A program made the position numbers and the translations under genes. The notes below the pieces were generated by a model that made no database searches, was not told the DNA's origin, and was given only the letters and a program-made list of their open reading frames with translations. A stretch of 64,000 nucleotides of DNA from Girardinichthys multiradiatus (taxonomy: Eukaryota > Chordata > Actinopteri > Cyprinodontiformes > Goodeidae), in assembly GCF_021462225.1 (NCBI RefSeq), contig NC_061797.1, positions 22,219,093 through 22,283,092 of the forward strand, written 5' to 3'. This document shows, in pieces, positions 37,261 through 48,837 of this stretch (positions within the stretch are counted from its first letter, which is position 1; each line of letters starts with the position of its first letter).

Positions 37261-38376
37261 AAGGTGGACTTAAAGCTGTTGAACTGTGGATGTCTTAATG
37301 GCAGTTTTACATAAAAATGTCTAATTGTTTGCATGAGAGGAGGTTAAACACATGAATCAGAATGGATTTGAAGATGGGAGCAGGATAACAATTTAATTAA
37401 GGCTTGCTTCTATAAAATGGATGTTCTCTAGTGACATAGTAGACAATTCTTTAGGCTGAAATTTGCGACTTGAACCTCCGTATCAACCCTATCATACATA
37501 TGATGTAATTATCCAGTGCAGCAGAGTAATCACTGGCATGCTTTGTGTTGCAGTTGCTCTTTTTAGCCATGTTGGCTCCTTCACTGGTTTCCAGCAGTTC
37601 ACTCAGGTCAGCCACAGGAAACCTTTAACAGCCTCACACAGAGACACCTTTGAGAGCTAATGAAAGCTTTATTATTGTATTATTATTTTCACTCTGGCTT
37701 TTTAACCATCCCAGCTGACATTTTCTTTCTGTTTGCACAGACAAAAATTGTCAAGGATTGCTTAATTGACCAGTGGTTTTGCAGCATATATGAAGGGATC
37801 TTTAACCCCACACAAAGGCGCACAGTCATGTTTTAATTTCTTTAAAATGGGTTGCCTTCATTTGCTCAAGATATATCCCAGTTATAGTTGTAGAGAGGTC
37901 ATTGCTATTTGACTGTGTAAACAGAATCATGGCCTTACAACATGAATCATGAAAACCCAGCTACACAAAGATGCACCTTCCTGCAAGATCATCTTGTTCG
38001 CTTATTGACTCTTTATGCTTCCTTTCCTGAACAGCATATTAAAGCCTGTGCTCACAGCAAGCTCTGTGCTCTTTGAAGTGCTCAAGAGCTGCAATGGATC
38101 CTTAAATATTGACTTTTGAGCCTTCTGGGGGAAAGAGGGAGCAGAGATAGATGGAGAGAAACATGACTCGTGCAGAGAAAACAGAAAGACAGGAAGAAAT
38201 GCCTGTTTTTATATAGCTATGGTAGGAATATTTATTGCATGCGGGCTGAGTTTGTTTTGGCTACATCTTTGGTAAATGCTAATGTATGAGATGAGAAGAA
38301 TGTTTATTGATGTGGAAGAGGAAGTAGAACGAGATAAGCTTTGATGTTAGCTGAACATAAGTCCATGCAGATTAAT

Positions 38377-38406
38377 TTGTTTCCTTTCCTTTCCTTTCCT
38401 TTCCTT
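38377..38406. repeat. (TTTCC)n microsatellite
   Basis: About five perfect copies of ttcctttcct-type pentamers. Confidence 0.85.
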
Positions 38407-40309
38407 CTATAACCTTTATTACCAAATAAATCACAGCACAACCACTCCATCATCACCTAGGCAGACTTTTGAAACTCCCCAGAGCGACTGTTCAGTTCTA
38501 TACAATGCTTCCTTTAGTTAAACTGAATATAGAGAACAAAAAAGAAACCATCTAAGAGCTCTTTTATACAATTTTCAAACATTTCACTCTAACATCTGCA
38601 GGTCACAGCAGTCAGTCTGTTGTTGTTTGCAGGACTTTTGTTGCCTTGTTGAGAACTTTGCAGAGAAACATTTTTCAGTCAGAAATCAGATTTGTGCCTC
38701 CATTTTGGTTATTTTGCTTATCATTTTCCATTTTAATGTTTCCAGTCACTCTGTTGGTCCTTTGCTAGATTTTCTTTTTCCTCAGCCCTATTCAAAATTT
38801 GTATGCTTGTGTGAAAAGGAGTTATGGCCATGGCAGAAAAACAACATTTAAAAATCTAACCTCTCTTATGACAATCGTTTAGAGGGCATTTTCTACTAAA
38901 AATGTGTTATGTGCTATAAAATGGTTAAAGTTCTTCTTGCTGGGACTACAGGAAGTTTTATATCCGTTATATTAATGCAATTTCACATTCATATAAAATA
39001 AAAAATAGATTGTTGATTTAATTCCGATAAAATAGTATAAAATACAATTATTATTGTATTTTATGACTGCTTATTTTGTTTGTTTTTGTTTTAGTTTGTG
39101 ACACTCAGCTTCATACCTATACTGTAGTCTCCATCATAAAAACTAAAACTTCATCTTCAACAGTAGTGAAAAGCAATCATGCACAGCCAGTCCCAGTGTT
39201 CCCAGTCTTCTTCTTTGTTTTGCTGCTCTTTAGAATTGCATTTTGACTTTTAAAGTGTTTAGAAGAGAGGTTGCTATCGGTTTTCTTGATATCTAAAGTC
39301 TTCTGTGATTGATCATGCAGAGAAAGGGAAAATGTTAACACCTAATATATTCCTGAAGTGTTTCTTTCATTTCCATATTTAAATCGTGGTTAATAGGAAA
39401 TGATCTCTGGGGCGCGTCTTTAAGCAGTGTAGCTACTAAAATGTGGGGCTGATATCTACCAACACCTCTCCTGCTAGCTGATTTTCATGAATCCGATTTC
39501 AGCTGCATTCAACTCAACAGATAAAAGAGTTGCTGGGAGCTACCAGCTACGATAGTGAATCCGTCTTTTAGTTTGTAGCCTTGTAAAACACCCCAGATTG
39601 CTCAGGGTACAGCATTAGCTTTAACATGCTTATCTTTGCACTGATCCCTTGAAAGCCTGCTTAAAGGTGTCTCTCTAAACTTGCCGTGCTTCTCTCAGTA
39701 AATGTTCCCACATCTGCCTTTTTCTTTCTTCCCCGTGTTGACATATTCTTGCATTGGTCCAACAGTATTTAGTTTAGCTTCATTAGGAAGTTATGAAGCA
39801 GATGCTAACTTTGGTTTTAGAGGATAACAATTTGCTAGATGCAATATCGTCACAGTGCTTATATATCTTGCCAGTCAATCTGTCAACATGTTTTTTCTAC
39901 CAGGTACCCAGAAATGCTGCTGCACAAACAATTTAAAAATGGTGAAAGCTTTTTCATCTTACATAACTCAGTATTGCCGGCCAAACTTAATGCATGCATT
40001 TTCATATTTGGGGTCTGTAAATATTGCTTAAACCTACATCATGCTTGCGGTAACTGTATAAAGCTTTACAAGACAGATTTTATTTTGACGACAAATATTG
40101 TGCTAATGTAAAAATGTAAGATCTCATGGCATGAGGCCTTGTTTAACCCCGGGGCTTTTTCATTTTCTATATAAAGAAAATAAAACAGCACAGACAAGTG
40201 TTTTTACAGTCATTAGTGTCAAGGAGCCAGATTTTCAATGACGGAAATTTTTTATTTAACTCTTGATGATCAGTTATCTATTTTTACCTCTATATGAACT
40301 TATTGACGT

Positions 40310-40965
40310 CCTAGTAAGCCCTGTGCTCACTGCCCAGCACTGTAGAGCTTGACTGGCATTTGCCAGAGAACACCAGAACTGGCAGGTTCGGGACTGGCGC
40401 CCTGTTCTTTTTATAAGTGAGAGCAAGTTCACTCTGAGCTCATGTGACAGACATAAAAGGGTCTGGAGAAGCTATGGTGAAGGTTATGCTGCCTGTAGCA
40501 TTGTTCAGCATGATCAGGTTTGTGGTGGGTCAGTGTTGGTCTGGGGAGGCATATCCGTCGAGGGATGCACAGATCCAGACAGTATAAACGATGGCACCCT
40601 GACTGCCATTGGGTATTAGGACAGAATCCTTAGACCCATTGTTAGACTCGCTGGTGCAGTGGGCTCTGGGTTCCTCGTTGTGCATGGTAATGCCTGGCCT
40701 CATGTGGCAAGATTATGTAGGCAGTTCCTGGTGTATGAAGAAATTGGCGTCAACCTCCCCTGACCTTAATCCAATAGAACATCTCTGGGGCATCATGTTT
40801 AGGTCCATCAGTGCCACCAGCATGCACCTCAGACCGTCAAGGAGCTCAGTGATGCCCTGGTCAGGATCTGGGAGGAGATACCCCAGGACACCATCTGTCA
40901 TCTCATAAGGAGTATGCCCGATGTTGATACCTGATGTGTGTTTTCAAAGTGGTCCAATATTTTGA
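40310..40965 (+). mobile_element. Tc1-like relic (family D), transposase C-terminal part
   Basis: Translation gives SPDLNPIEHLWGIMFRSI, the motif around the last catalytic residue of Tc1-type DDE transposases; here the glutamate (E of IEHLW) is retained. Upstream, tggtgggtcagtgttggtct corresponds to the SVLVWGG region. Several stops and shifts break the frame. The right end is near tattttgagcagtgtatatg. Confidence 0.7.
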
Positions 40966-43269
40966 GCAGTGTATATGTTAAACTTAATTAAGATGAATAA
41001 GATCTGGAAAATCAGGCTTCACTTTTGTTGCTACTGGCTACAAGGAAGAAATAGATGGTATCCAGTTTCTTTACAAGTTCTTTTTGTAATTGTTTTTATA
41101 TAGATTTGATAACAAATATATGTGCTGAAACACCAAATCTCATCATGAAACAATAGGTTGCCTTATTGTCATCATTTAATATGTCACAAAGAACTCAGTT
41201 TCCTGATTCCTGTACTGACTGTGCAGCCCTGGAAGTCATACACTTCCATTGTGACTGTGGGTTTTTTTCTTGCTTTGGGATGAGCTGAACCCAGAGCGCT
41301 ACTGACTCATCCTCTCTAGATGGAGAATGGCCTTTTCTGCAGCCTATCAGATGTCACCGGGCTTGTCTGTTGTGGTCACAGCCATTCACAGAGGATGAAT
41401 CACATTAATAAAAGCCATCTTTGCGTTACTCGGCAGCTCAGTTGAGGTCAGCTGGTGGCATTTGAGAGCTGGAAACCTGAAAGCACTGCAAGTTTCAAAC
41501 AAACCAGCTTATGTTGATGTGTTCTGTTCACGCATTACAGCCCACTTTTTGGGATGCATCTCAGTTAAGTGCATTTACTGTGTCCGCCATGCGTTTGTTT
41601 ATTCACAGTGAGTGTGAGAGAGCTGGAGCTTTGGGTCTTTTGTCTACTTCGAAAGGGTCTTGAACTACAAAGGCTTGTCATATTTCTTTTCCTGCTGACT
41701 GATCCCCAACCTCTGTGACCCGTTTATAAATACAAATATATACTGTCCATGAGCAGTGCAAGCACAAATGTCTGTTAAGTCAGATATAGCACCACTTTTA
41801 GGATTTCCAGCTACAGCAAATTTAATGGAAATTAATAAAATGATCAAGTCACATGTAAGTGACTCTCACTTTCAACATGGAAATAGTGGCCTATACGTTT
41901 TGATCTTCGGAATAAACACACAGGGCAGATTAATACACAGAGGAGAAGAAAGAGAATGTTCATATAATCAGTAAAACCTTCTTCAGGATTTCAGCTAAGT
42001 GTGAAACTATAGGGATACCATGTCACTTTCCTCCTCAAAGCCAGTCTGTTTAGAAAAAAAGTGAAAGATGTTGCCCTCTTGTGGCAGAAGCAACGTTCAG
42101 CGCTCGACGATTTTCAATACTTCCATGCTTTTCTTTAATACTATTATGCTATTAGTGATGAGGAGGAAACATTATACTACAAATGCATGGTATGTCTCAA
42201 AGCTCATTTTATGTCAGCGTTGCTCTCCAACCTAATCAGTGGAGGTCAACACGAGTGTTGTGTTAGGTTCTAACAACCAGAGACCCTGACTTCAGATGTA
42301 ACCTGTCACTCATTTGTACTGCAACATAGTTAACTAAATCATCTGATATTAAAATAATAATTATTAGAAGTGCAGTTATGTAATAAAGACAGAACATTGC
42401 TTCACATAAAAACCTCTTCGACACAGGGACAAGCTCATCTGTGAAGAAATTTAACGGTCCTTTATGATCATGTGTTTGGCTGATGAAAATACATTTTCTA
42501 GTAGAAATTTTGTGTTCAACTGTGGGCATTTATTTGGGATGGCAGCAAACAGGGGAAAAATACATGCATTGTGATCCACAGGATGGATTGAAAATGTCAT
42601 TATCTTCGGGGAGAAAGATGCTTCAGTTCTTTCAGGGTAAAAAAAAAGATAATAAACATAATCTGAAAATTTAGCAAGACAATTCCTCACATTTTATTAC
42701 TAAAACATACAATTATTGAGTGTGATCTGAATATAATGACAACATTTTAATACAAAATTTCTTTTGTTGATCAATCTTCGCCTTCATGGTATTTGATGAT
42801 GTCTTACCCCTGAATGTTTCTCTAAGGTCTCTAAGGTCATCTACAATACTAAGCCACTGAAGACAGTCATACGGTAAATAAAACAACATGGTGTATTTAG
42901 TGAAAGTTAATTTAAAAAATGTTGTTTCTACTTTAAAACCAAATAAATAAATAAAACAATTAAGTATAAGAATTAAAATTTGCAAACCTTTAAAGGCTGG
43001 AACAAAGATCTGGGCATCAAAATGGGTTTTAGAAAAAAGTTTAACAAGTCTCAGAGGAGTTTCAGCTTCCTCTCAATGTTTTTCTGCATACCAGAAACAC
43101 AAACGTTTTCCTCTTTTCACTGCGGTCACTGACACTAAATACACCCACAAGCTAAAATGTCTGATTGAAGCTTCCTAATAAATCTTCTGATAAGCAAAAA
43201 AGGTTTTGTCCTTAGAGTAAATTAAAAGCATTAAAGAAAAATTGCTCATTATTGTTAAAAAGGTCTCTA

Positions 43270-43690
43270 AGTTCAGCAGCTCAATGCTTCTCTTTTTCGC
43301 TCTAGTTTTTGCGTCGACCACAGAACATTAAAGTTTAATGTGGGATTGAGATCATCCAGCCAGACGCTCTCAGGGCAGCACAGGTCACAACAGAAGCACA
43401 AAGGAAGAAGCAGCGTCTAGAAAAACCAGCCTCTTGATATTCATACTGCTGAGTCCAAACAGTCTTTTAAATCCTGGTTGTCAGTTTTTGGCTTTTAATT
43501 TGAGTTCAAGCTGAGCTCTATCAGCTTCTTTCATGTTGCACTGATTTGTAGTTTGTTTTATGCTTGTATTCTAATTTATTGCATTTATTTGGCTGATTTG
43601 TGCTTTGCGCCTTGTTTTTAATTACCTTGTGAAGTACTACAGTATGTTTTTTTTCTACATCTTTAAACATTCTAAAGAAATAAAATTAAC
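43270..43690. repeat. Possible retroelement 3' end
   Basis: The sequence from about 43490 (tttttggcttttaatttgag … cttgtgaagtactacagtat … aaataaaatt) resembles a retroelement tail. Weak evidence; no frame. Confidence 0.25.
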
Positions 43691-44059
43691 ATTGATTTAA
43701 GCTTATGTACTATTTTCTTATTGATAAACTTATTAAGAGGGATAGTTGATCTAATGAAGACGTAAAGACAGTTTGAGTTGAAAGTACTGTAATTTATGCC
43801 GACTTAAGCATGTTGGTTGCAGCATAAAAAAATAGGTCTTAGTCTCAGAGTCTTTAGATAATTTGCTTCCTTTTCATTCTCATTATAAGCCTACTGCATG
43901 CGTATTTTTACATGCTCTTTCCTCATAGTATGTCTGTCCTCAGGCCTCCCCCAAAGCTTAGCCGCTGGTCAGGGCCTCCATGTAGCAGATCCTGTTTCTC
44001 ACTGTCCTCTTTGCATTAATGCCAATTAGCAGCATATCTACAGGTACTATACAGGTATT

Positions 44060-44880
44060 GTATAGATTCCTCACACATAGAGTGAAATATTTCAAGTCTT
44101 TATTTCTTTTGACTGTGATGATTATGACTTACAGATAATGACAACCCAAAATTCAGTGTCTTAGTAAATTAGATTATTGCATACGATCAATTAAAAAGAC
44201 ATATATTAAACAGAAATGCCATCTGCCATCTGAAAAGTATGTTTATTTCTATGCACTCAATACTTGGTCGGGGCTCCTTTTGCATGAATTACTGCATCAA
44301 TGCGGTGTGGCATGGAGGGGATTAGCCTGTGGTTCTGCTGAGGTGTGATGGAAGCCCAGGTTACTTTGATAGCGGTGTTCAGGTCATCTGCACTGTTGGG
44401 TCTGATGTCTCTCATCTTCCTCTTGATCATTTCTTACAGATTCTCTATAGTGTTCAGGTCAGGTCAGTTTTCTGCGCAATCAACCACAGTAGCACCATGG
44501 TCATTGAACCAGCTTTGGTACCTCTGAAAGTGTAGACAGGTGCCATGTCCTGCTGAAAAATGATGTCTCTGGTTCAGAGATGGTTTGACATGAGGAATGT
44601 GACATTTGTATCCCATGTTTGGGATTCTTCCGAGCATAGCGGCTCTTGATGCGCTGACTTCAGCCTCGGCCCACTTCTTATGAAGCTCTCACAAATTATC
44701 GGATGGATTTTGCTCGACAATCCTCTCAAAGCTGCAGTTATCCATGTTGCTGGTGCACCTTTTCCTACTAAACCTTTTCCTTTCACACAACTTTCTATGA
44801 ATATGCTTGGATGCAGCACTCTTTGAAACAACCAGCTTCTTTGCTATTACCTTTGGTGGCTTAGCCCCTTAGCATTTTTA
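44060..44880 (-). mobile_element. Tc1/mariner relic (family C), minus strand, old copy
   Basis: Aligns by eye along its length with the Tc1 element at 52.8-54.4 kb: actcaatacttggtcggggc against actcaatacttggacgggaa, then tgcggtgtggcatggagggg against tgcggcgtggcatggaggca. It is much more diverged, lacks clear terminal repeats and holds many stops and gaps. Confidence 0.75.
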
Positions 44881-46883
44881 TTTTCAGTGATCATAGGATT
44901 TTTTTTCTTTTTTTCTTTTTTGGTTTGAATTAATAATTAATTAATTTTGGTTTAATTAAATAATTAATGTATTGATTGCAGTTGGTTTTTACTTATTATA
45001 TCATTATGTATTATATTTTTCGGGAACCTGTTAAAGACTCAATCATTGTGACTGAATTACTAGATTTATTTTCTTAGAACAAAGGAGAGGACACATTTCT
45101 TTTTTGCAAAAAAAGTTCTAATGTCAGACACATGAATATATAATATATTGTTTTAATCCCCCACTCCTGAAACATGTAATGCTCAGTATCATATACCTAT
45201 GGTCCATAATAATCTCAATGAGCTAATATTATGTCTCTTGGTTTATCTGCCCATGAGTGCGGCTGCATTCTCACACACGAACAGATTTTCTTTGCTTGTC
45301 TCTCTATGATTTTACAGATTCCCTCTCTGATATTTGCTTTGCTCTTTGACCACAGAGCTTATTGTGTGTATGTGTGGGGGTTGCTGATTTCTTCTTTTTT
45401 GTTTGCACACAAAAACACTTCTTTCAGTCTTAGATCTTGTTAGACATAACACATTCAGGCGAGATCACAGAGGGGCTGTGATAAGACTTCCTGAGTTCCT
45501 GATACCTCCAAGTTTAATGCTCCCATGCCAGACCCCTCTCTGTTTCCCCCTGCGACGGCCCTCGCAAGGGGGGCTTTTTGCTCTGCCTTTCCACATGGGT
45601 GCATATTATACAGCATTTGGCCGTCTAAGCCCTCATCACATTCCCTGCCCGCTCTCTCAGGCACTCAGCTTCCGGCCAGCCTCGAGCGCTCTCCCCCAAC
45701 TATTACCTCACAGCTCATGACAAGCACATGATCTGAAAAAAGCCATGGATCAGGTACAGTATAAGCTGAGATAAACACAAGTAAAGAGCGACAAAAGGAT
45801 AAAAGCGACCTTGATGTTGCTGTTAAGGATTTCTTTTTGCGCTAAGATTACTTTTTAATTTGTGACGGTCTAATTTGAAACCAATTAGCTCCTTCTTCAG
45901 GACTACAACATATTTTAGTGTATAGTAGAATAATTTCTTTGCAAATGTTGTGCAAACCAAGACGAGTGTAAAATTTTTGTATTCTATAATTTCCATTGCT
46001 GTGCCCAGCATTGGACATGGGTTCTGAGGTGCTCAAGATGTGACTTTGAACACAAATACCACAATTTCACAGTATTGCGATATTTGCACAAATATTTTAA
46101 ACCAGATTCTGAAAAAGGATCTAATTGCTTTTATTTATAACAGAAAAGCAACAATTCTGTTGACTAAAATAATATAACATACTAATTATTTTTAATAATA
46201 ATGTTATCTATAGCTTTTATTTAGTTTTATTCTACTTTTAAAACATAGACTCAAGCATAGCTATAAACACAGACTAAATTTAATAGTTGCCTTAAAATAC
46301 TTTTTATGTGGAATATTTCCCCTTTTGACCTTCTGCTCTGGGACTATAATTAGATAATATTAGTTGATAAATTTGCTCAGGTAGAGCTTGCAGTCAGCTG
46401 ATTGAACTGTAGTTTAAAAACAGCTTTCGTCTAATGAGCTCTTAGTTTTCAGACTATGACTATCTATGTTTTTTAGGAACAGACATGTTTCTAGACATCT
46501 GAATTCTTTCCTGTGAGCAGTCATATTTACGCCACCTATTTTTGAACTTATTTTATTTTATCACAGCTGTCCCTTCTCTGAAGTTTTGTACCCTCAACTT
46601 TTGCTATTTTCTTTCTTTGTCAGCAACATTTGGGATTGTGAATGTCTGTTCCTTGCTTTCTGGGAAAAAAACCTCCGGGAGCTGCAGCCCCTGCTGGGAA
46701 TCATGGTGTTTCTTCACTTCCCTTTTCTTTTAAACATTAGCGCTTCTCTTTTTTTTTTTTGTAAAAATCTCAACAAGCAGCAAAGCAGACCTGATACTGA
46801 CGATAATAGGTTAAAATTAGCTGGTGCATCTCCTCATGCTTTTATCTCTCAGTTTTGATTTGTCTCTGTTTTGTATTCCACAG

Positions 46884-47344
46884 AGACCTTTGAGGTTCTG
46901 ATGAGGCAGGCGGAGAATCACACCAATGTCGTCCTCCAGGCATCTTATCAGAAAATAGCTGATCCTGCTGCTGGTTCAGTGGGGGAACTTTTTACCGACG
47001 TCGGTCTATTCCTGCTGGGTTCTGAGCTCAACGTTGATGAGTTTGTGCAGCGCTTCTTCGACGCCCTTCTCCCGCTGGTCTACAGTCACTACATAAACCC
47101 AGGTGTCAGTGACACATCACCAGGCTATGCAGAGTGTGTGAGGTCCCTTAACCGCATTATCAAGCCATTTGGTGTAGTGCCGGACCTCCTTGCTGATCAG
47201 ATTGCTACCTCTGGGGTCTCTGGGAAGCTGCTGCTGCAGGCCCTGCACCTTGGCATCGAGGTTATTAATACCACAGACCATTTACAGCTGAGCCGTGAAT
47301 GCAGGCGAGCCCTGCTCAAGATGCAGTACTGTCCTCATTGTCAG
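46884..47344 (+). CDS. gpc5: gpc5 exon 3: glypican core
   Basis: The largest exon found, 153 codons plus a split codon. It encodes TFEVLMRQAENHTNVVLQAS, then SVGELFTDVGLFLLGSELNV, FVQRFFDALLPLVYSHYINP, LGIEVINTTDH and ALLKMQYCPHCQ. These are the alpha-helical glypican core with conserved cysteines and two N-glycosylation sites (NHT, NTT). It ends in phase 0 at a gtatgg donor; translation beyond 47344 is intron. Confidence 0.95.
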
Positions 47345-47437
47345 GTATGGTTGCATTTCGGTGATGTAAGTGTATCGATCTGAGTTAATGAAGCATTTTT
47401 ACTGGCAGAGCTAATCTCAGAGCACTTCCCTCCACAG

Positions 47438-47671
47438 GGCATAACCCATTCCAAGCCCTGCATGGGATACTGCCTCAACGTAATGCGGGGGTGTCTGGCG
47501 AGCATGGCTGAGATCGACACCCACTGGAGGGAGTTTGTTCGCTCGCTGGAGGGCCTGTCAGCGAGGATGCATGGATCTCAGGATTTGGAGCAAGTGCTTC
47601 TGGGAGCTCACACGATGCTTCACGATGCTATCGGGCATGCTCAGAAAAATGGACCTCGCCTCTCAGCACAG
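47438..47671 (+). CDS. gpc5: gpc5 exon 4
   Basis: Encodes GITHSKPCMGYCLNVMRGCL, the glypican cysteine-rich consensus (CPHCQ-G…KPCxxYCxNVxxGCL spans the exon junction), then ASMAEIDTHWREFVRSLEGL and the helix to LSAQ. 78 codons in phase 0 at both ends, with acceptor tccacag. Confidence 0.95.
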
Positions 47672-48461
47672 GTTTAAATTATGAGCAGAAATGTGATATT
47701 GTTTTGGATGATAGATTTGAAATTTTAACGGTGCTCTCTAAAGGAGGTGAACCCTCTGTCAACCGCAGGTCTCATTGGATAAACAATATATAAAGTGCTT
47801 CACACTGGCCTGGAGCAATTTTAATGCTGAAGTACGCTTCTATTACAGCTGCTTGCTCCATGTCAGAGATGTATGCAGGGTTTAGGCCAGAGATAAACTC
47901 CTTGAAATTGCACATATCTATATAAAACAGATAAGTTGAAGAAGAAAGGGGTAAAGTGCCTTAAAATATATCCATGTGGGCAGCTGCAAGGCTCTTAAAC
48001 TATATATACCTACTGATGGAGAATGACTTGGTCTATTTAGGGAGCAAACAACCAGTCCTTAAACTGTAACCCATTTATCATCTTTTATAGGTGGTCTTTA
48101 GCCATCATCATCCAGAAAAGGTAGACAATAATGGCCTTTTTGGTTGTAAAGTGAATTCCACAGATGTTTGTTCCTGAGCTACACTGAGTTGCTATGAACT
48201 AATTAAGATGCCACAGCTCCATCTGGTGGATGATATGAGTAGCTGCTGTTTCACAGACGGTACATTGATAGAAAATGACAGAAATTGGGGAAGACAGCCT
48301 TGGCTTGCACTAATGGTCCTTATACATACATTTATCACTCAACCATCTAATGTTGTATATGAGGCATCAGTAATGTTTAACAAGATTATCAAGTTCTTAA
48401 AATACACATTCTCCCCTCAGTGTTTTAAAATCCAATTTGTGGCTGTTTTACTTGGCATTAG

Positions 48462-48595
48462 GTCCACAAACTGTGCGGCCCACCAATCAGGAAGCCTGCG
48501 CAGTCGGTCAGCATCCAGGACACGAACAGCAGAGTGTCCATCCCGCTCAAAGCTCTGAACAGGCGATCAGAAGATTCGTTGTCTGTCATGAGAAA
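48462..48595 (+). CDS. gpc5: gpc5 exon 5
   Basis: Encodes VHKLCGPPIRKPAQSVSIQD, TNSRVSIPLKALNRRSEDSL and SVMRK. The VxxxCGPPxRxPxQS pattern is glypican-like. The exon ends AA before gtaggt, so the last lysine is split with exon 6. It is a less conserved linker in the family, so the exact 5' edge is slightly less certain. Confidence 0.85.
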
Positions 48596-48711
48596 GTAGG
48601 TGGAGGTTAGATGCACACACAGACAGTACAGTCAGCAGTAATTTTCAGTTTTTAACTTAGTTTGAAGAAGGAAATAATATGCCTGCTTATATGTGACTAC
48701 CTCTTTTTTAG

Positions 48712-48837
48712 GGACTTTCTGAAGACTCTGCGTACCTTCAGCATATTCTACGGTGGCCTGGCAGATCAGATGTGCTTGCAGGAACTTTCGTCTGGTGACG
48801 GGGTGCCCTGCTGGAATGGAACAAACATTGTGAAGAG
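48712..48837 (+). CDS. gpc5: gpc5 exon 6
   Basis: Encodes DFLKTLRTFSIFYGGLADQM, CLQELSSGDGVPCWNGTNIV and KR. The segment FYGGLADQxC…PCWNG is highly diagnostic of GPC5/GPC3-type glypicans. Exit is phase 2, so the next exon must begin with one base completing the arginine codon. An N-glycosylation site (NGT) is present. Confidence 0.93.

Larger units (their letters stand above)
23151..46883 (+). other. gpc5 intron 2 (23.7 kb)
   Basis: A large GT-AG intron with no recognisable host exon. It holds several transposon relics: family A copies at 24.96-25.78 and 32.2-33.4 kb, family B at 29.6-31.1 kb, family D at 40.3-41.0 kb and family C at 44.1-44.9 kb. Patches at 27.1-27.6, 41.2-41.6 and 45.4-45.7 kb are GC-raised and non-repetitive and could be conserved noncoding elements. 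The 129-codon frame at 33637-34026 and other open frames show no domain and look like chance. Confidence 0.7.

Noticed and set aside
40609..40908. 99-codon frame with SPDLNPIEHLW as a possible gene
   Set aside because: It is the C-terminal piece of a decayed Tc1 transposase, so it is listed as a mobile element.
45403..45731. 105-codon frame rich in P, L and S
   Set aside because: Overlaps other frames on both strands in a GC-raised patch and shows no recognisable domain or splice sites.
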